Positions 39,106 through 48,514 of a stretch of DNA of 64,000 nucleotides are shown one piece after another; positions within the stretch are counted from its first letter, which is position 1; the number at the start of each line of letters is the position of its first letter. A model generated the notes under the pieces. That model worked only from the letters and a program-made list of their open reading frames with translations, made no database searches and was not told the DNA's origin. Where the stretch lies: NCBI RefSeq assembly GCF_000209655.1, contig NC_015458.1:3782001-3846000 (forward strand), written 5' to 3'. Both the position numbers and the translations under genes were made by a program. This DNA is from Pusillimonas sp. T7-7 (GTDB taxonomy: Bacteria; Pseudomonadota; Gammaproteobacteria; Burkholderiales; Burkholderiaceae_B).

Positions 39106-40074
39106 GTGTCAGCCGGCCCTAACGAATTCGATCTCATTGCCCGCTACTTCACCCGTCCGGCGCCGCCCGGTTTCCTGGGCGTGGGCGATGATTGCGCCTT
39201 ATTGAAGCATGCGCCAGGGTACGAGCTGGCCACCAGCACCGATTTGCTTATCGAAGGTCGCCATTTTTTTTCGGATATCGACCCGAAGGCACTTGGTCAT
39301 AAGGCGCTGGCTGTCAATATTTCCGATTTGGCTGCAATGGGGGCTCAGCCTCTGGCCTGTCTCTTGAGCCTGTCTTTGCCTGATGTGGACGAAAACTGGT
39401 TAAGGGCCTTTGCCGACGGATTTTATGAGCTGGCCGAGCGTACCCAGTGCCCCTTGCTCGGAGGCGACACTACACGCAGCGTTGCGGGCGTGGTCATCAA
39501 TGTTACGGTGCTGGGGCAAGTCAAGTCCGGGCAGGCTTTGCTGCGTTCGGGCGCCAAAGTGGGTGACGATATTTGGGTAAGCGGCACGCTGGGCGCTGCT
39601 GATATCGCCTTGCGTCTGCTGCAAGGCCGCTTGCCTGCCAATAACGATTTACTTAAAACCATCCGGCACGTATTGGAATGGCCCGAGCCGCCATGGGCCT
39701 TTGCCCAGAGCCTGGTGGGTGTGGCTCACGCCGCGCTCGACATTTCCGACGGTCTGATGCAAGATCTTGGGCATATACTCAAAGCCAGTGCTTGCGGGGC
39801 AGAGCTGGACTACACAGCGCTACCCCTGCATCCTGCCTTGCAAGGATTGGATGCCCAGCTTCTACAAGAAGCTGCCTTGGCCGGAGGGGATGTGTATCAA
39901 CTTTGTTTTACGGCATCGCCAGACCAGAGCGCCCGTATACAGGATTTGGCAGATCAGGCACAATGCCGTGTTGCGCGCATAGGCCAAATCGTGGCCGAAC
40001 CTGGCTTGCGCGTACGTGGTGCTGGTGGAGCCCTCATAGAGCTACCAGCCGCTGGTTTCGATCATTTTTCCTGA
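39106..40074 (+). CDS. thiL: Thiamine-monophosphate kinase
   Basis: This 322-residue enzyme phosphorylates thiamine monophosphate to the diphosphate. It starts at a GTG at 39106 (MSAGPNEFDLIARYF) and shows GVGDDCALL, TSTDLLIEGRHFF, ALAVNISDLAAMGAQPL, LLGGDTTRS, and ALDISDGLMQDLGHI. Near the C-terminus the usual GGDDYEL or GGEDYEL motif reads GGDVYQL, which replaces one acidic residue by Val and Glu by Gln. The gene is in the riboflavin-nusB cluster as in many betaproteobacteria. Confidence 0.93.
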   Translation: MSAGPNEFDLIARYFTRPAPPGFLGVGDDCALLKHAPGYELATSTDLLIEGRHFFSDIDPKALGHKALAVNISDLAAMGAQPLACLLSLSLPDVDENWLRAFADGFYELAERTQCPLLGGDTTRSVAGVVINVTVLGQVKSGQALLRSGAKVGDDIWVSGTLGAADIALRLLQGRLPANNDLLKTIRHVLEWPEPPWAFAQSLVGVAHAALDISDGLMQDLGHILKASACGAELDYTALPLHPALQGLDAQLLQEAALAGGDVYQLCFTASPDQSARIQDLADQAQCRVARIGQIVAEPGLRVRGAGGALIELPAAGFDHFS

Positions 40075-40094
40075 TATACCACAGGCGCTTTCTT

Positions 40095-40619
40095 ATGCCG
40101 GTCATGGACCCTTCCGCTATACACGATGCCGCGCCTGAACCGACCCCGTCCTGGGTGTTCAAGTCGATCCCCCGAGTGATCGCATTTGGTTTGGGCAGCG
40201 GCTTGCTTAGACCCGGGCCCGGTACCTGGGGTACCTTGATGGGCTGGCTGTTGTGGATACTGGTAATCGGACGCCTGTCCGATGCGGTGATCGCTGCCGT
40301 CATCATTGCCGCTTTTGCACTGGGGTGCTGGGCGTGTCAGCGTACAGGAACCGAGATGGGGCGCCCAGACCACGGCGGCATGGTCTGGGACGAAATAGTA
40401 GCCTTCTGGCTGGTCTTGTGGCTTACACCCGACAGCCTGCTGGCCCAGCTGCTGGCATTTATCATTTTTCGTCTTTTCGATATTATTAAACCGCCACCCA
40501 TTCATTTCTTCGATGGCCATTTCAAGAATGGTTTCGGAGTCATGTGGGATGATATTCTGGCGGCGGCCTACAGCTTGCTGGTGATCGCCGTACTGGTCAG
40601 ATTCGAGGTGCTTTCATGA
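40095..40619 (+). CDS. pgpA: Phosphatidylglycerophosphatase A
   Basis: This 174-residue inner-membrane phosphatase converts phosphatidylglycerol phosphate to phosphatidylglycerol. The ATG at 40095 gives MPVMDPSAIH; the ATG at 40104 is an alternative. It matches E. coli PgpA in GSGLLRPGPGTWGTL, PDHGGMVWDEIVAFW (acidic catalytic segment), IFRLFDIIKPPPI and the final MWDDILAA. There are about four membrane spans. Its stop overlaps the pncC start as ATGA. Confidence 0.93.
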   Translation: MPVMDPSAIHDAAPEPTPSWVFKSIPRVIAFGLGSGLLRPGPGTWGTLMGWLLWILVIGRLSDAVIAAVIIAAFALGCWACQRTGTEMGRPDHGGMVWDEIVAFWLVLWLTPDSLLAQLLAFIIFRLFDIIKPPPIHFFDGHFKNGFGVMWDDILAAAYSLLVIAVLVRFEVLS

Positions 40620-41122
40620 ACAATGACGCTGTATCTTTGCATGCGCCCAATCTGGGAAACCTATTGATAGAGCACGGCTGGATGTTCGCTTGTGCCGAAT
40701 CGTGCACCGGCGGTTTGCTGGCTGCCGCCATGACCAATACGCCTGGGTCCAGTGCCTGGTTTGACCGCGGTTTTGTCACCTATAGCAATCAGGCCAAGGT
40801 CGAACAACTGGGCGTCAGCACCGACACGCTAGACCGTTTTGGTGCTGTCAGCGAAGAAACCGCCATGGAGATGGCGGCCGGCGTGTTGGCTGCCACCAAG
40901 TTGTCGCAACTGGCCATATCCACCACCGGCATAGCGGGGCCGGGCGGTGGTACACCGGGCAAACCGGTGGGCATGGTGTGCTTTGGCTTTGCCCAGCGCG
41001 TGGGCAAAGGCGTGGTTACGCGCGCAGCAACCAAAATATTCGAAGGCGACCGCGCTCAGATTCGCAATGCTTCTGTGGCGTTTGCCCTGAAAACCGCCAT
41101 TCAGATTATCGAGCCGCGTTAA
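40616..41122 (+). CDS. pncC: CinA C-terminal domain nicotinamide-nucleotide amidase
   Basis: This 168-residue CinA_C domain protein deamidates nicotinamide mononucleotide to nicotinate mononucleotide. The signature [20 protein letters not shown] contains the catalytic serine region, followed by [22 protein letters not shown] and [16 protein letters not shown]. It has no N-terminal MoCF-like domain, as in E. coli YgaD/PncC. Its start overlaps pgpA and its 3' end overlaps pyrF convergently by 17 bp. Confidence 0.93.
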   Translation: MNNDAVSLHAPNLGNLLIEHGWMFACAESCTGGLLAAAMTNTPGSSAWFDRGFVTYSNQAKVEQLGVSTDTLDRFGAVSEETAMEMAAGVLAATKLSQLAISTTGIAGPGGGTPGKPVGMVCFGFAQRVGKGVVTRAATKIFEGDRAQIRNASVAFALKTAIQIIEPR

Positions 41123-41921
41123 TGGCATCGCGCGTGGCACGCGCCGCAAGGGCGGCTGCTTCGCGCCAATCGTCGCCGCCACTGGCGTACAGGATGGCGC
41201 GTGATGAATTGATCATCATGCCGGTGCCTAGGCTGTTGCTTCCGGCCTTTACTGTGGCCGGAATATCACCGCCTTGCGCACCTATGCCGGGAATCAGCAA
41301 TGGCATATCGCCTACGCGTGCCCGCACCTTGGCAATTTCTTCCGGAAAGGTCGCCCCTACCACCAAGGCGCACTGACCGTTGGTGTTCCATTTTTCGGCA
41401 GCGAGCGATGCCACTTGCAGATACAGCGGCGTGCCGTCAGCGGACTCGATGAACTGCAGATCAGAGCCGCCCTTGTTGGAGGTGCGGCACAAGATAATGA
41501 CGCCTTTGCTTTTCCATGACAGATAAGGTTCCAGTGTATCGAAGCCCATATAGGGGCTGACTGTTACGGCATCGGCCTGATAGCGCTCGAATGCTTCGCG
41601 GGCATACTGTTCGGCGGTTGAGCCAATATCGCCACGCTTGGCATCCAGCACTATGGGCAAGCCCGGATGATGCTCAAGAATATAGCTGCAAAGCGCTTCC
41701 AGCTGGTCTTCAGCACGCTGAGCCGAAAAATAGGCGATTTGCGGCTTGATGGCGCAGGCATAGGGCGCGGTGACATCGATGATGGCACGACAGAACTCAA
41801 AAATGGCATCTGAGCGCCCCTGCAGCTCTGCAGGAAACCGTTGAGGATCAGGGTCCAGGCCCACCGTGAGCATGGAGTCGGACGAGGCCCAGGCTTGCTG
41901 CAGTTTTTGAGTGAAGATCAT
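41106..41921 (-). CDS. pyrF: Orotidine 5'-phosphate decarboxylase (type 2)
   Basis: This 271-residue enzyme of pyrimidine synthesis belongs to the longer PyrF subgroup found in betaproteobacteria and mycobacteria. Features are [26 protein letters not shown], the catalytic loop [17 protein letters not shown] with its Lys-Asp pair, and [11 protein letters not shown] for phosphate binding. It is convergent with pncC. The ribosome site upstream of the ATG is weak. Confidence 0.95.
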   Translation of the reverse strand: MIFTQKLQQAWASSDSMLTVGLDPDPQRFPAELQGRSDAIFEFCRAIIDVTAPYACAIKPQIAYFSAQRAEDQLEALCSYILEHHPGLPIVLDAKRGDIGSTAEQYAREAFERYQADAVTVSPYMGFDTLEPYLSWKSKGVIILCRTSNKGGSDLQFIESADGTPLYLQVASLAAEKWNTNGQCALVVGATFPEEIAKVRARVGDMPLLIPGIGAQGGDIPATVKAGSNSLGTGMMINSSRAILYASGGDDWREAAALAARATRDAINAAR

Positions 41922-42047
41922 GTAATGGTCTGTAGAGTAATGCGTATCGGTTTCAGGCTGTGATTATAGGCGCAAGGCTTGTTGCCTCTTTTCTGGTCGC
42001 AAGAGCTCGCCGGCATCATGCGGGGTATATTGTGCGGCGCCTGCCTG

Positions 42048-42434
42048 CTACCAAAAATGCGAGGCAATCACGCCCAGCCAGACGAGCGTGCCAAAAAGAA
42101 TGGATAGCATGACGGCGGCGCTGCCCAGATCCTTGGCGCGACCTATCAAAGGGTGGTCGTCAAGGGTGATGGTGTCGGCAAGTGCCTCTAGGCCAGAGTT
42201 CAGCAATTCGATCACCAGTACGAAGAACAGCGTGCCCAGCAGCATCAGGACTTCATTGAAACTGCGGCCTAGCCAGATCGCAACTGGCGCCAAAACAGCC
42301 ACTAGCAGAAGCTCTTGCCGAAAGGCGGCTTCGTGCCGGAATGCTGCGCCAAGGCCTTGTGCCGAATAGCGCAGGGCGTTGTATAAACGGCCAATACCGC
42401 CTTTGCTTTTGTAGGGGGAGTCAAGCGGGGTCAT
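42048..42434 (-). CDS. dgkA: Diacylglycerol kinase
   Basis: This 128-residue membrane enzyme recycles diacylglycerol to phosphatidate. The ATG at 42434 gives MTPLDSPYKSKGGIGRLYNA. The active-site segment is AFRHEAAFRQELLL followed by ELLNSGLEALADTITL, which corresponds to the conserved ExxNSxxE motif. There are three membrane helices. It lies downstream of the groEL terminators and is probably transcribed separately. Confidence 0.93.
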   Translation of the reverse strand: MTPLDSPYKSKGGIGRLYNALRYSAQGLGAAFRHEAAFRQELLLVAVLAPVAIWLGRSFNEVLMLLGTLFFVLVIELLNSGLEALADTITLDDHPLIGRAKDLGSAAVMLSILFGTLVWLGVIASHFW

Positions 42435-42512
42435 GGTTGTCCAGGCAGCAAGTGGACAATCATTATAGGACTCCTTCTTTACAAGTAGACCGGCACGAGG
42501 GCAGAGCGGCCA

Positions 42513-42545
42513 ATAAAAAACCCCCGACGCGAGCCGGAGGTTTTG
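42513..42545 (-). terminator. Rho-independent terminator of groESL
   Basis: On the reverse strand a stem of about ten pairs (AAAACCCCCG at 42517-42526 with CGGAGGTTTT at 42535-42544, one mismatch) is followed by a run of T. It lies about 50 bp after the groEL stop. Confidence 0.85.
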
Positions 42546-42550
42546 TGCAG

Positions 42551-42576
42551 CCATCCGGGCGCGGGCGCCCGGATGG
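42551..42576 (-). other. GC-rich hairpin upstream of the groESL terminator
   Basis: CCATCCGGGC (42551-42560) and GCCCGGATGG (42567-42576) form a perfect stem with a short GC loop, 19 bp after groEL. It has no T-run itself and probably assists termination or protects the mRNA end. Confidence 0.6.
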
Positions 42577-42594
42577 TGGTGTGGCGTAAGAGGC

Positions 42595-44271
<1,677 letters not shown>

Positions 44272-44559
44272 TTACAGAACCACGGCGAGGATCTCTTCCT
44301 CGCGGATGACGAGGACTTCTTCGCCATCAACCTTGACCGTTTGGCCGGCATATTTGCCGAACAGAACCTTGTCGCCTACTTTCAGGTCAACAGGCTGAAC
44401 CTTGCCGTCGTCAGACCGTTTGCCGGGACCGACAGCAATGACTTCACCCTGATCGGGCTTTTCAGTCGCGCTTTCAGGGATGACGATACCCGAGGCGGTA
44501 GTGCGCTCGTTGTCCAGACGCTTGATGATCACGCGATCATGCAAAGGACGCAGTGCCAT
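44272..44559 (-). CDS. groS: Co-chaperonin GroES (10 kDa)
   Basis: This 95-residue lid protein for GroEL starts [16 protein letters not shown] at the ATG at 44559 (AGGAG upstream). The mobile loop is [19 protein letters not shown], followed by [20 protein letters not shown]. It is the first gene of the groESL operon. Confidence 0.97.
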   Translation of the reverse strand: MALRPLHDRVIIKRLDNERTTASGIVIPESATEKPDQGEVIAVGPGKRSDDGKVQPVDLKVGDKVLFGKYAGQTVKVDGEEVLVIREEEILAVVL

Positions 44560-44618
44560 GGAGGAACTCCTGTTCAAAAATATTAAGGGTTAACAATAAA
44601 AAAGCAGAGAGGATGATG

Positions 44619-44645
44619 TTAGCACTCAACCCCTTCGAGTGCTAA
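44619..44645 (-). promoter_or_regulatory. CIRCE operator of groESL
   Basis: A perfect CIRCE element, TTAGCACTC-N9-GAGTGCTAA, lies between the groES promoter and start codon. It binds the HrcA repressor, so groESL should be heat-induced by HrcA release; hrcA itself is not in the window. Confidence 0.97.
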
Positions 44646-44672
44646 TTATAGGGATGAAGTTGGATTCTTCAA
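44645..44672 (-). promoter_or_regulatory. Sigma70 promoter of groESL
   Basis: On the reverse strand -35 TTGAAG (44667-44672) and -10 TATAAT (44645-44650) are separated by 16 bp. The CIRCE element starts at the last base of the -10 box, which explains repression by HrcA. Confidence 0.8.
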
Positions 44673-44699
44673 GAGGGGGCGAGGGCCTTGTTACAAATT

Positions 44700-45875
44700 T
44701 CAGCGCCTGCGCTGCCAGAACGGATGCTCAGCCCAGCGTGGTTGGGTACGATAGTAGAAGTCTTTATGCGACAGGTATGTTTGCCAAAGTTGCTGCTGTT
44801 GCGCGGCATACTGATGAATGTGCGCGTTGTGGCTCCCCAGTCCTGCTGTGCCCTCAGGGCAGTCTGTCAATGCGTAGTGGATCATATGCCCGGCGTGGCT
44901 GCCTGTTCTGAGCGCCTTGTCGATGCCTTGCGACGACAGCGGGTCGTAGGCCTGGGCGGCATCGCCCACCGCCATCCAGGCGTCACCGCAGAAGTCCTGC
45001 AGTCGCTGGCTGTTGGCTGGTGCTCCTCGGATTGTTCCGCAAGGGAGGTAACCCCGGGCTTTGAGTAATGGCGCAAGATGCGTCGAGCTATCCAGCAGTT
45101 GATCAAAGCCTGGCCCGGTGGCCGCCATTCTTGCCGCCGGCAGATCTTTGTCGGAGTGCCAAACCACCAATCGCCTGGTTTCATTGTTTTCGGCGCCGGG
45201 CAGGCGGTTGCTATACCACCAGCCGTGCGGCGCGGCCTCAATTCGCGTATAGCGGTCGTCATCGTCACCAGAGCAGGAAAACCATTGCGCATAGGCGAAC
45301 AAACAGTCGTGGCGGGTGATCGGAACACCGAGAGCCTTGGCCACGACCGCCCGCCGACCGGAGCAGTCAACCAGGTAACGTGCGTGATGCTGTTGCGTCT
45401 GTGTGTCCGAGCTTAGCTTTAGTTGCCAATTGAAAGGACCGTCAGCGATACGCATGCATGATTCAAAACGGACGCCTTTGAGCAAGGTGGCCCCGGCGGC
45501 AACTGCGCTGGAGCGCAATGCCTCATCGAAAGCCAACCGTTCCACGCATAGCCCGAAGCCGGTCATCGTGAAGAAAAAGTCGGTGATGTCGGCCTGCTCT
45601 GTTGTCCATAGCGAAACGTTGCCAGCTGTTCTGAAAAGGCCCGGAAGGCTTTGTGCTGGATCTTCAAGGTCTCCCAGGAAGTGCTTGACCAGACCGACAG
45701 AGGTTGGCGGCAGTGATTCGCCCAGCTTGAAGCGCGGTGACGTGCGCTCTTCCAGCAAGAGCACACGCTGGCCGAACTTGGCCAGCGTGATTGCGGTTGC
45801 CGTACCTGCGGGCCCGGCGCCGACAATAACAACGTCCCATGTTGTGTTGGTCCGGCCGTGTCCGGTCAGTGGCAA
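44700..45875 (-). CDS. LodB-like FAD-dependent oxidoreductase
   Basis: This 391-residue flavoprotein has the dinucleotide fold VVIVGAGPAGTATAITLAKF near residue 15 and the motif FKLGESLPPTSVGL. APHGWWYSNRLPG lies in the middle, and the FAD-ribityl motif is WMAVGDAAQAYDPLSSQGI. These match the LodB/QhpG group related to tryptophan halogenases, whose members modify the Trp that becomes part of the cysteine tryptophylquinone (CTQ) of the partner oxidase. It lies 3 bp after the LodA-like gene, as lodB follows lodA in Marinomonas. Its most likely job is post-translational modification of that neighbour. Confidence 0.85.
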   Translation of the reverse strand: MPLTGHGRTNTTWDVVIVGAGPAGTATAITLAKFGQRVLLLEERTSPRFKLGESLPPTSVGLVKHFLGDLEDPAQSLPGLFRTAGNVSLWTTEQADITDFFFTMTGFGLCVERLAFDEALRSSAVAAGATLLKGVRFESCMRIADGPFNWQLKLSSDTQTQQHHARYLVDCSGRRAVVAKALGVPITRHDCLFAYAQWFSCSGDDDDRYTRIEAAPHGWWYSNRLPGAENNETRRLVVWHSDKDLPAARMAATGPGFDQLLDSSTHLAPLLKARGYLPCGTIRGAPANSQRLQDFCGDAWMAVGDAAQAYDPLSSQGIDKALRTGSHAGHMIHYALTDCPEGTAGLGSHNAHIHQYAAQQQQLWQTYLSHKDFYYRTQPRWAEHPFWQRRR

Positions 45876-45878
45876 GAA

Positions 45879-47879
45879 TTACTTTCCTTTGGCAGGCGGC
45901 TGGTTCAGTGCCGGGGATCGCTCTTGTTCGACGAACACGGTCGAGCCCTGGTCTTTCACAAAGCTGCCGTCTTCGGCCTTGAGTGGAAGCACCATACCCA
46001 GTTTCGACCACGCATATTCCATCTGATGGAAACCATCGGTGGACGATAGCGGTTCGCCGTCGGCGTCGTATCCGCGGAACCACTCTTTATAGGTTCTGGT
46101 CTGGGTTTTTGGATCGTACTCGAAGACGATATCTGGCCGTTGTGTTGGCCACCATGCCACGTTACACGACCAGAAGTCGCCCTGCCAGGGGCTGGACATA
46201 TAGGCAGAGATGGCGCCGGGCTCGTTGTCTTTGCCCACGCGAAACGCCTCGGCGAAATACTCTCTATAGAGAATCAAGTAGGGGAATTCTATGCCTGGGT
46301 GGAAGCCGCCGCCGATGGTGGGTTGGAGCGCCGAGCTATCGAGGGCGTGGGGCTGTTCGGCTAATGGCAACTGTTCCAGGGATAAGGGGTCTTGTAGAGC
46401 GCCGACTTCAAAATTTCCATCTGCCCAATTCTTCATATGCTTCAGCTGCCAGTCGGTCAAGCTTAAGAATTGGTCTGGGAAATCGTTGCCCAGTTGCTGA
46501 TTCTGCAAGGGTTTGCCCGCTGTGCCCCACAGCTTGGGCATTTTGGAGCTGTCTTCGGCGCGTTGGAACTCTTCGTTCTTCCAGCTGGTGGGCCGCTGCG
46601 GAGGAGCAGGCAACAATGTGTCGACCAGCCGCCCGTTTTTCCCGGGAGCATGCCGCATCAGGCCATAGATTCTTTGCCTTATCGGCTTGCTTTGTTCGCT
46701 TGGGTCGGCCAGCAACGCCATGTACTGGGGCAGGAGCAAGTTGCCCGGTTGCCCTGGGCCGTGGGCGCGATTCTTGGTTTCGGGCAGTGTGCCCGCCGCC
46801 TCGGCGCTTACCCAGCCGTAATTGACCGCATTGGCAAAAATTGGATAGACGTCGCGATAGAAGTTTGTTTTCTGGTCCGTGTAGGGGTAAGCCTCGGGAA
46901 AGGCTTCGTAGACACGATCCAGAATGGACACTACGTGGTACATGTGGGGTGCAAACTTCGGAGGCGCGGTGACGATCCATGCCCCTGCCCGTGGATTCCT
47001 CGTGCCTTCGTCCGTGGCTGATTTCACGTCGTCGCGTGTGCTTAAGACAGTGCCGTCCTTGAGCGTGACGGTGACATCGATCTCACCGCCGCAGGTATCG
47101 TCCCACCAACCTGGAATGTTGAAGTAGGCGAACTGGTTTGTCAGTGGGTTTTTGCCGTTATCAGGGCCATTAGGCGGGGAGACTGTTTCGCTTGGATTGG
47201 ATAGTTCGACTTTAGGCGTTGTGACGCATTCGCCTTTTCCGGGCGCGGGAACGAACAGCAGACGATCCTTGGAATCCAGGCGCAGCTGGCCCAACTCGAT
47301 GTCTTTGGCGGCTTTATAAGTGACCTCGACTTCTTGCGACAGATCTTTTGGCGTGAAACCTTCAAAACGCAATTCGCCTGGCAATGTGCCTTTTTCAATG
47401 CCGGTGAAAACATCGCCTTTCATGACAATGGGGCCTGCTTGCCCGGATGCGATTGTGTGCACGCCGGGATCGATGATGAGTTTATCGCGTTCGATCGGCT
47501 TCTTGCCGGGCTGGATGGATGGGTTGCGCAACGCGTCCGGGTCAAACAAATATGCGCCCTGAAACGCATAATTGGCCGCTTTCATGTTTCTTACATGAAC
47601 CCGCCAGTTCAGGGATTGAACCAGATCCGAATCTGATGTGAGCTCTGCAATGACCTTGTCGTCGGCATCGTAGGCGTATACCCGATACCGCTGCGCCTGG
47701 CGTTTTAATCGCGCCCCGCTGTCGCGGTAGCTTCCTCCGTTCGGCCCCGGGCCATCGTTGCCGCCCGGGTCGACCACGACCCCCGGCGCTTCAGGTCCAA
47801 TGTAAAACTCGTCGCTGTCTCCCAGGCGGGCAATGCCAATACCAGGATGGACACGAATGCTTTTGATTTGTTCGGACAC
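45879..47879 (-). CDS. LodA/GoxA-family protein (CTQ-dependent amino acid oxidase family)
   Basis: This 666-residue protein has the LodA start IRVHPGIGIARLGDSDEFYIGPE, a middle segment RNPRAGAWIVTAPPKFAPHM, the TDWQLKHMKNWADGNF region, and the C-terminal GGGFHPGIEF followed by SPWQGDFWSCNVAWWPTQRP. LodA and GoxA oxidise lysine or glycine with a CTQ made from a Cys and a Trp. The Trp candidates here are 576/577. The residue just before GGxFHPGIE, where I expect the Cys, is Thr521; the only nearby Cys is 572. No signal peptide is seen. It lies between the Tat protein gene and the lodB-like gene. Substrate unknown, and the cofactor is uncertain. Confidence 0.85.
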   Translation of the reverse strand: MSEQIKSIRVHPGIGIARLGDSDEFYIGPEAPGVVVDPGGNDGPGPNGGSYRDSGARLKRQAQRYRVYAYDADDKVIAELTSDSDLVQSLNWRVHVRNMKAANYAFQGAYLFDPDALRNPSIQPGKKPIERDKLIIDPGVHTIASGQAGPIVMKGDVFTGIEKGTLPGELRFEGFTPKDLSQEVEVTYKAAKDIELGQLRLDSKDRLLFVPAPGKGECVTTPKVELSNPSETVSPPNGPDNGKNPLTNQFAYFNIPGWWDDTCGGEIDVTVTLKDGTVLSTRDDVKSATDEGTRNPRAGAWIVTAPPKFAPHMYHVVSILDRVYEAFPEAYPYTDQKTNFYRDVYPIFANAVNYGWVSAEAAGTLPETKNRAHGPGQPGNLLLPQYMALLADPSEQSKPIRQRIYGLMRHAPGKNGRLVDTLLPAPPQRPTSWKNEEFQRAEDSSKMPKLWGTAGKPLQNQQLGNDFPDQFLSLTDWQLKHMKNWADGNFEVGALQDPLSLEQLPLAEQPHALDSSALQPTIGGGFHPGIEFPYLILYREYFAEAFRVGKDNEPGAISAYMSSPWQGDFWSCNVAWWPTQRPDIVFEYDPKTQTRTYKEWFRGYDADGEPLSSTDGFHQMEYAWSKLGMVLPLKAEDGSFVKDQGSTVFVEQERSPALNQPPAKGK

Positions 47880-47909
47880 GATTCTCTTCCTTTTTCAGAA
47901 CCTGGTTGC

Positions 47910-48200
47910 TTAGAGAGTGCTCACGATCTTCCAGTTCAGCAAGTCGGCAGAAGTGACCGCGTACCGGTTGCCAAAATGTTCGATGTCGGCGTAGGTCAGG
48001 CCGTTTGATTGGGTATGAGCGCGTACCGAGAAGCCACCGCCGAAGCCCGCCTTGATCGATTTTTGAATATGTAAATCGGCATTTGAGACCGGTGCGCCGT
48101 TCGTGTTCTTGTCTTGCGCGGCACTGGCAACGCCCGGCAACAGAATACAGGCTGATGCCGCTGCGCAGCCCTTGACGAAATCTCTACGCTTGATGTCCAT
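47910..48200 (-). CDS. Small Tat-signal protein of the LodA-like operon
   Basis: This 96-residue protein has a twin-arginine signal, KRRDFVKGCAAASACILL, with a likely cleavage after ASAAQ near residue 29. The mature part is about 67 residues. It has a flexible Asn/Gly start, SIKAGFGGGFSVRAHTQ, and a C-terminal segment TYADIEHFGNRYAVTSADLL ending in NWKIVSTL. Both cysteines lie in the signal region, so it is not a QhpC-like CTQ subunit. AAGGAG lies eight bases before the ATG. It is the first gene of the operon. I do not recognise the family. It might escort the signal-less LodA-like protein through the Tat system or be a substrate or subunit of it; this is inference. Confidence 0.75.
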   Translation of the reverse strand: MDIKRRDFVKGCAAASACILLPGVASAAQDKNTNGAPVSNADLHIQKSIKAGFGGGFSVRAHTQSNGLTYADIEHFGNRYAVTSADLLNWKIVSTL

Positions 48201-48514
48201 TTTTCATCGCTCCTTGGTTTTAGCGCTTGCTGCTTCGGGCGCTGCGTTGCACAGATCATCGTACAAATGGCGTTATCGTGCAACCAAATTTATACAAAAG
48301 ATGGTTTGGGGAGGGGGAGGTGATCCGCATAAAGGTAAGGCCCAACTGCGCAATATTTGGCCACGTGGAGTCATGTCATATTGACAGAACTCGGCAATAA
48401 ATATATCGTACGATCTATCTTTAGACCGTATTTCTATGAAATCCATGGCTGTCATGGTTATCCTTCTCTATTCTGAAACCGAGGGCAATCTTGAACAATT
48501 CCGAGGGCGGGGCG
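48201..48514. other. Divergent promoter region between the LodA-like operon and padR
   Basis: This roughly 310-bp stretch holds no gene that I accept. It contains the start region of the Tat-protein operon to the left and the palindromic padR/sip promoter at 48381-48417 to the right. Confidence 0.5.
48381..48417 (+). promoter_or_regulatory. Promoter with palindromic operator upstream of padR/sip
   Basis: A consensus -35 TTGACA at 48381-48386 is followed about 16-18 bp downstream by an AT-rich -10 region inside the palindrome TATATCGTACGATCTA (48402-48417), in which 14 of 16 bases are symmetric. The placement over the -10 region fits a repressor site for the PadR-type protein encoded downstream, by analogy with autoregulated NfeR of E. 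coli. Confidence 0.6.

Noticed and set aside
47910..48200. The small Tat protein as a quinohemoprotein amine dehydrogenase gamma subunit (QhpC)
   Set aside because: QhpC needs a Cys-Trp quinone and several Cys-Asp/Glu thioethers. Both cysteines here lie in the signal peptide, and no QhpA/QhpB genes are nearby.
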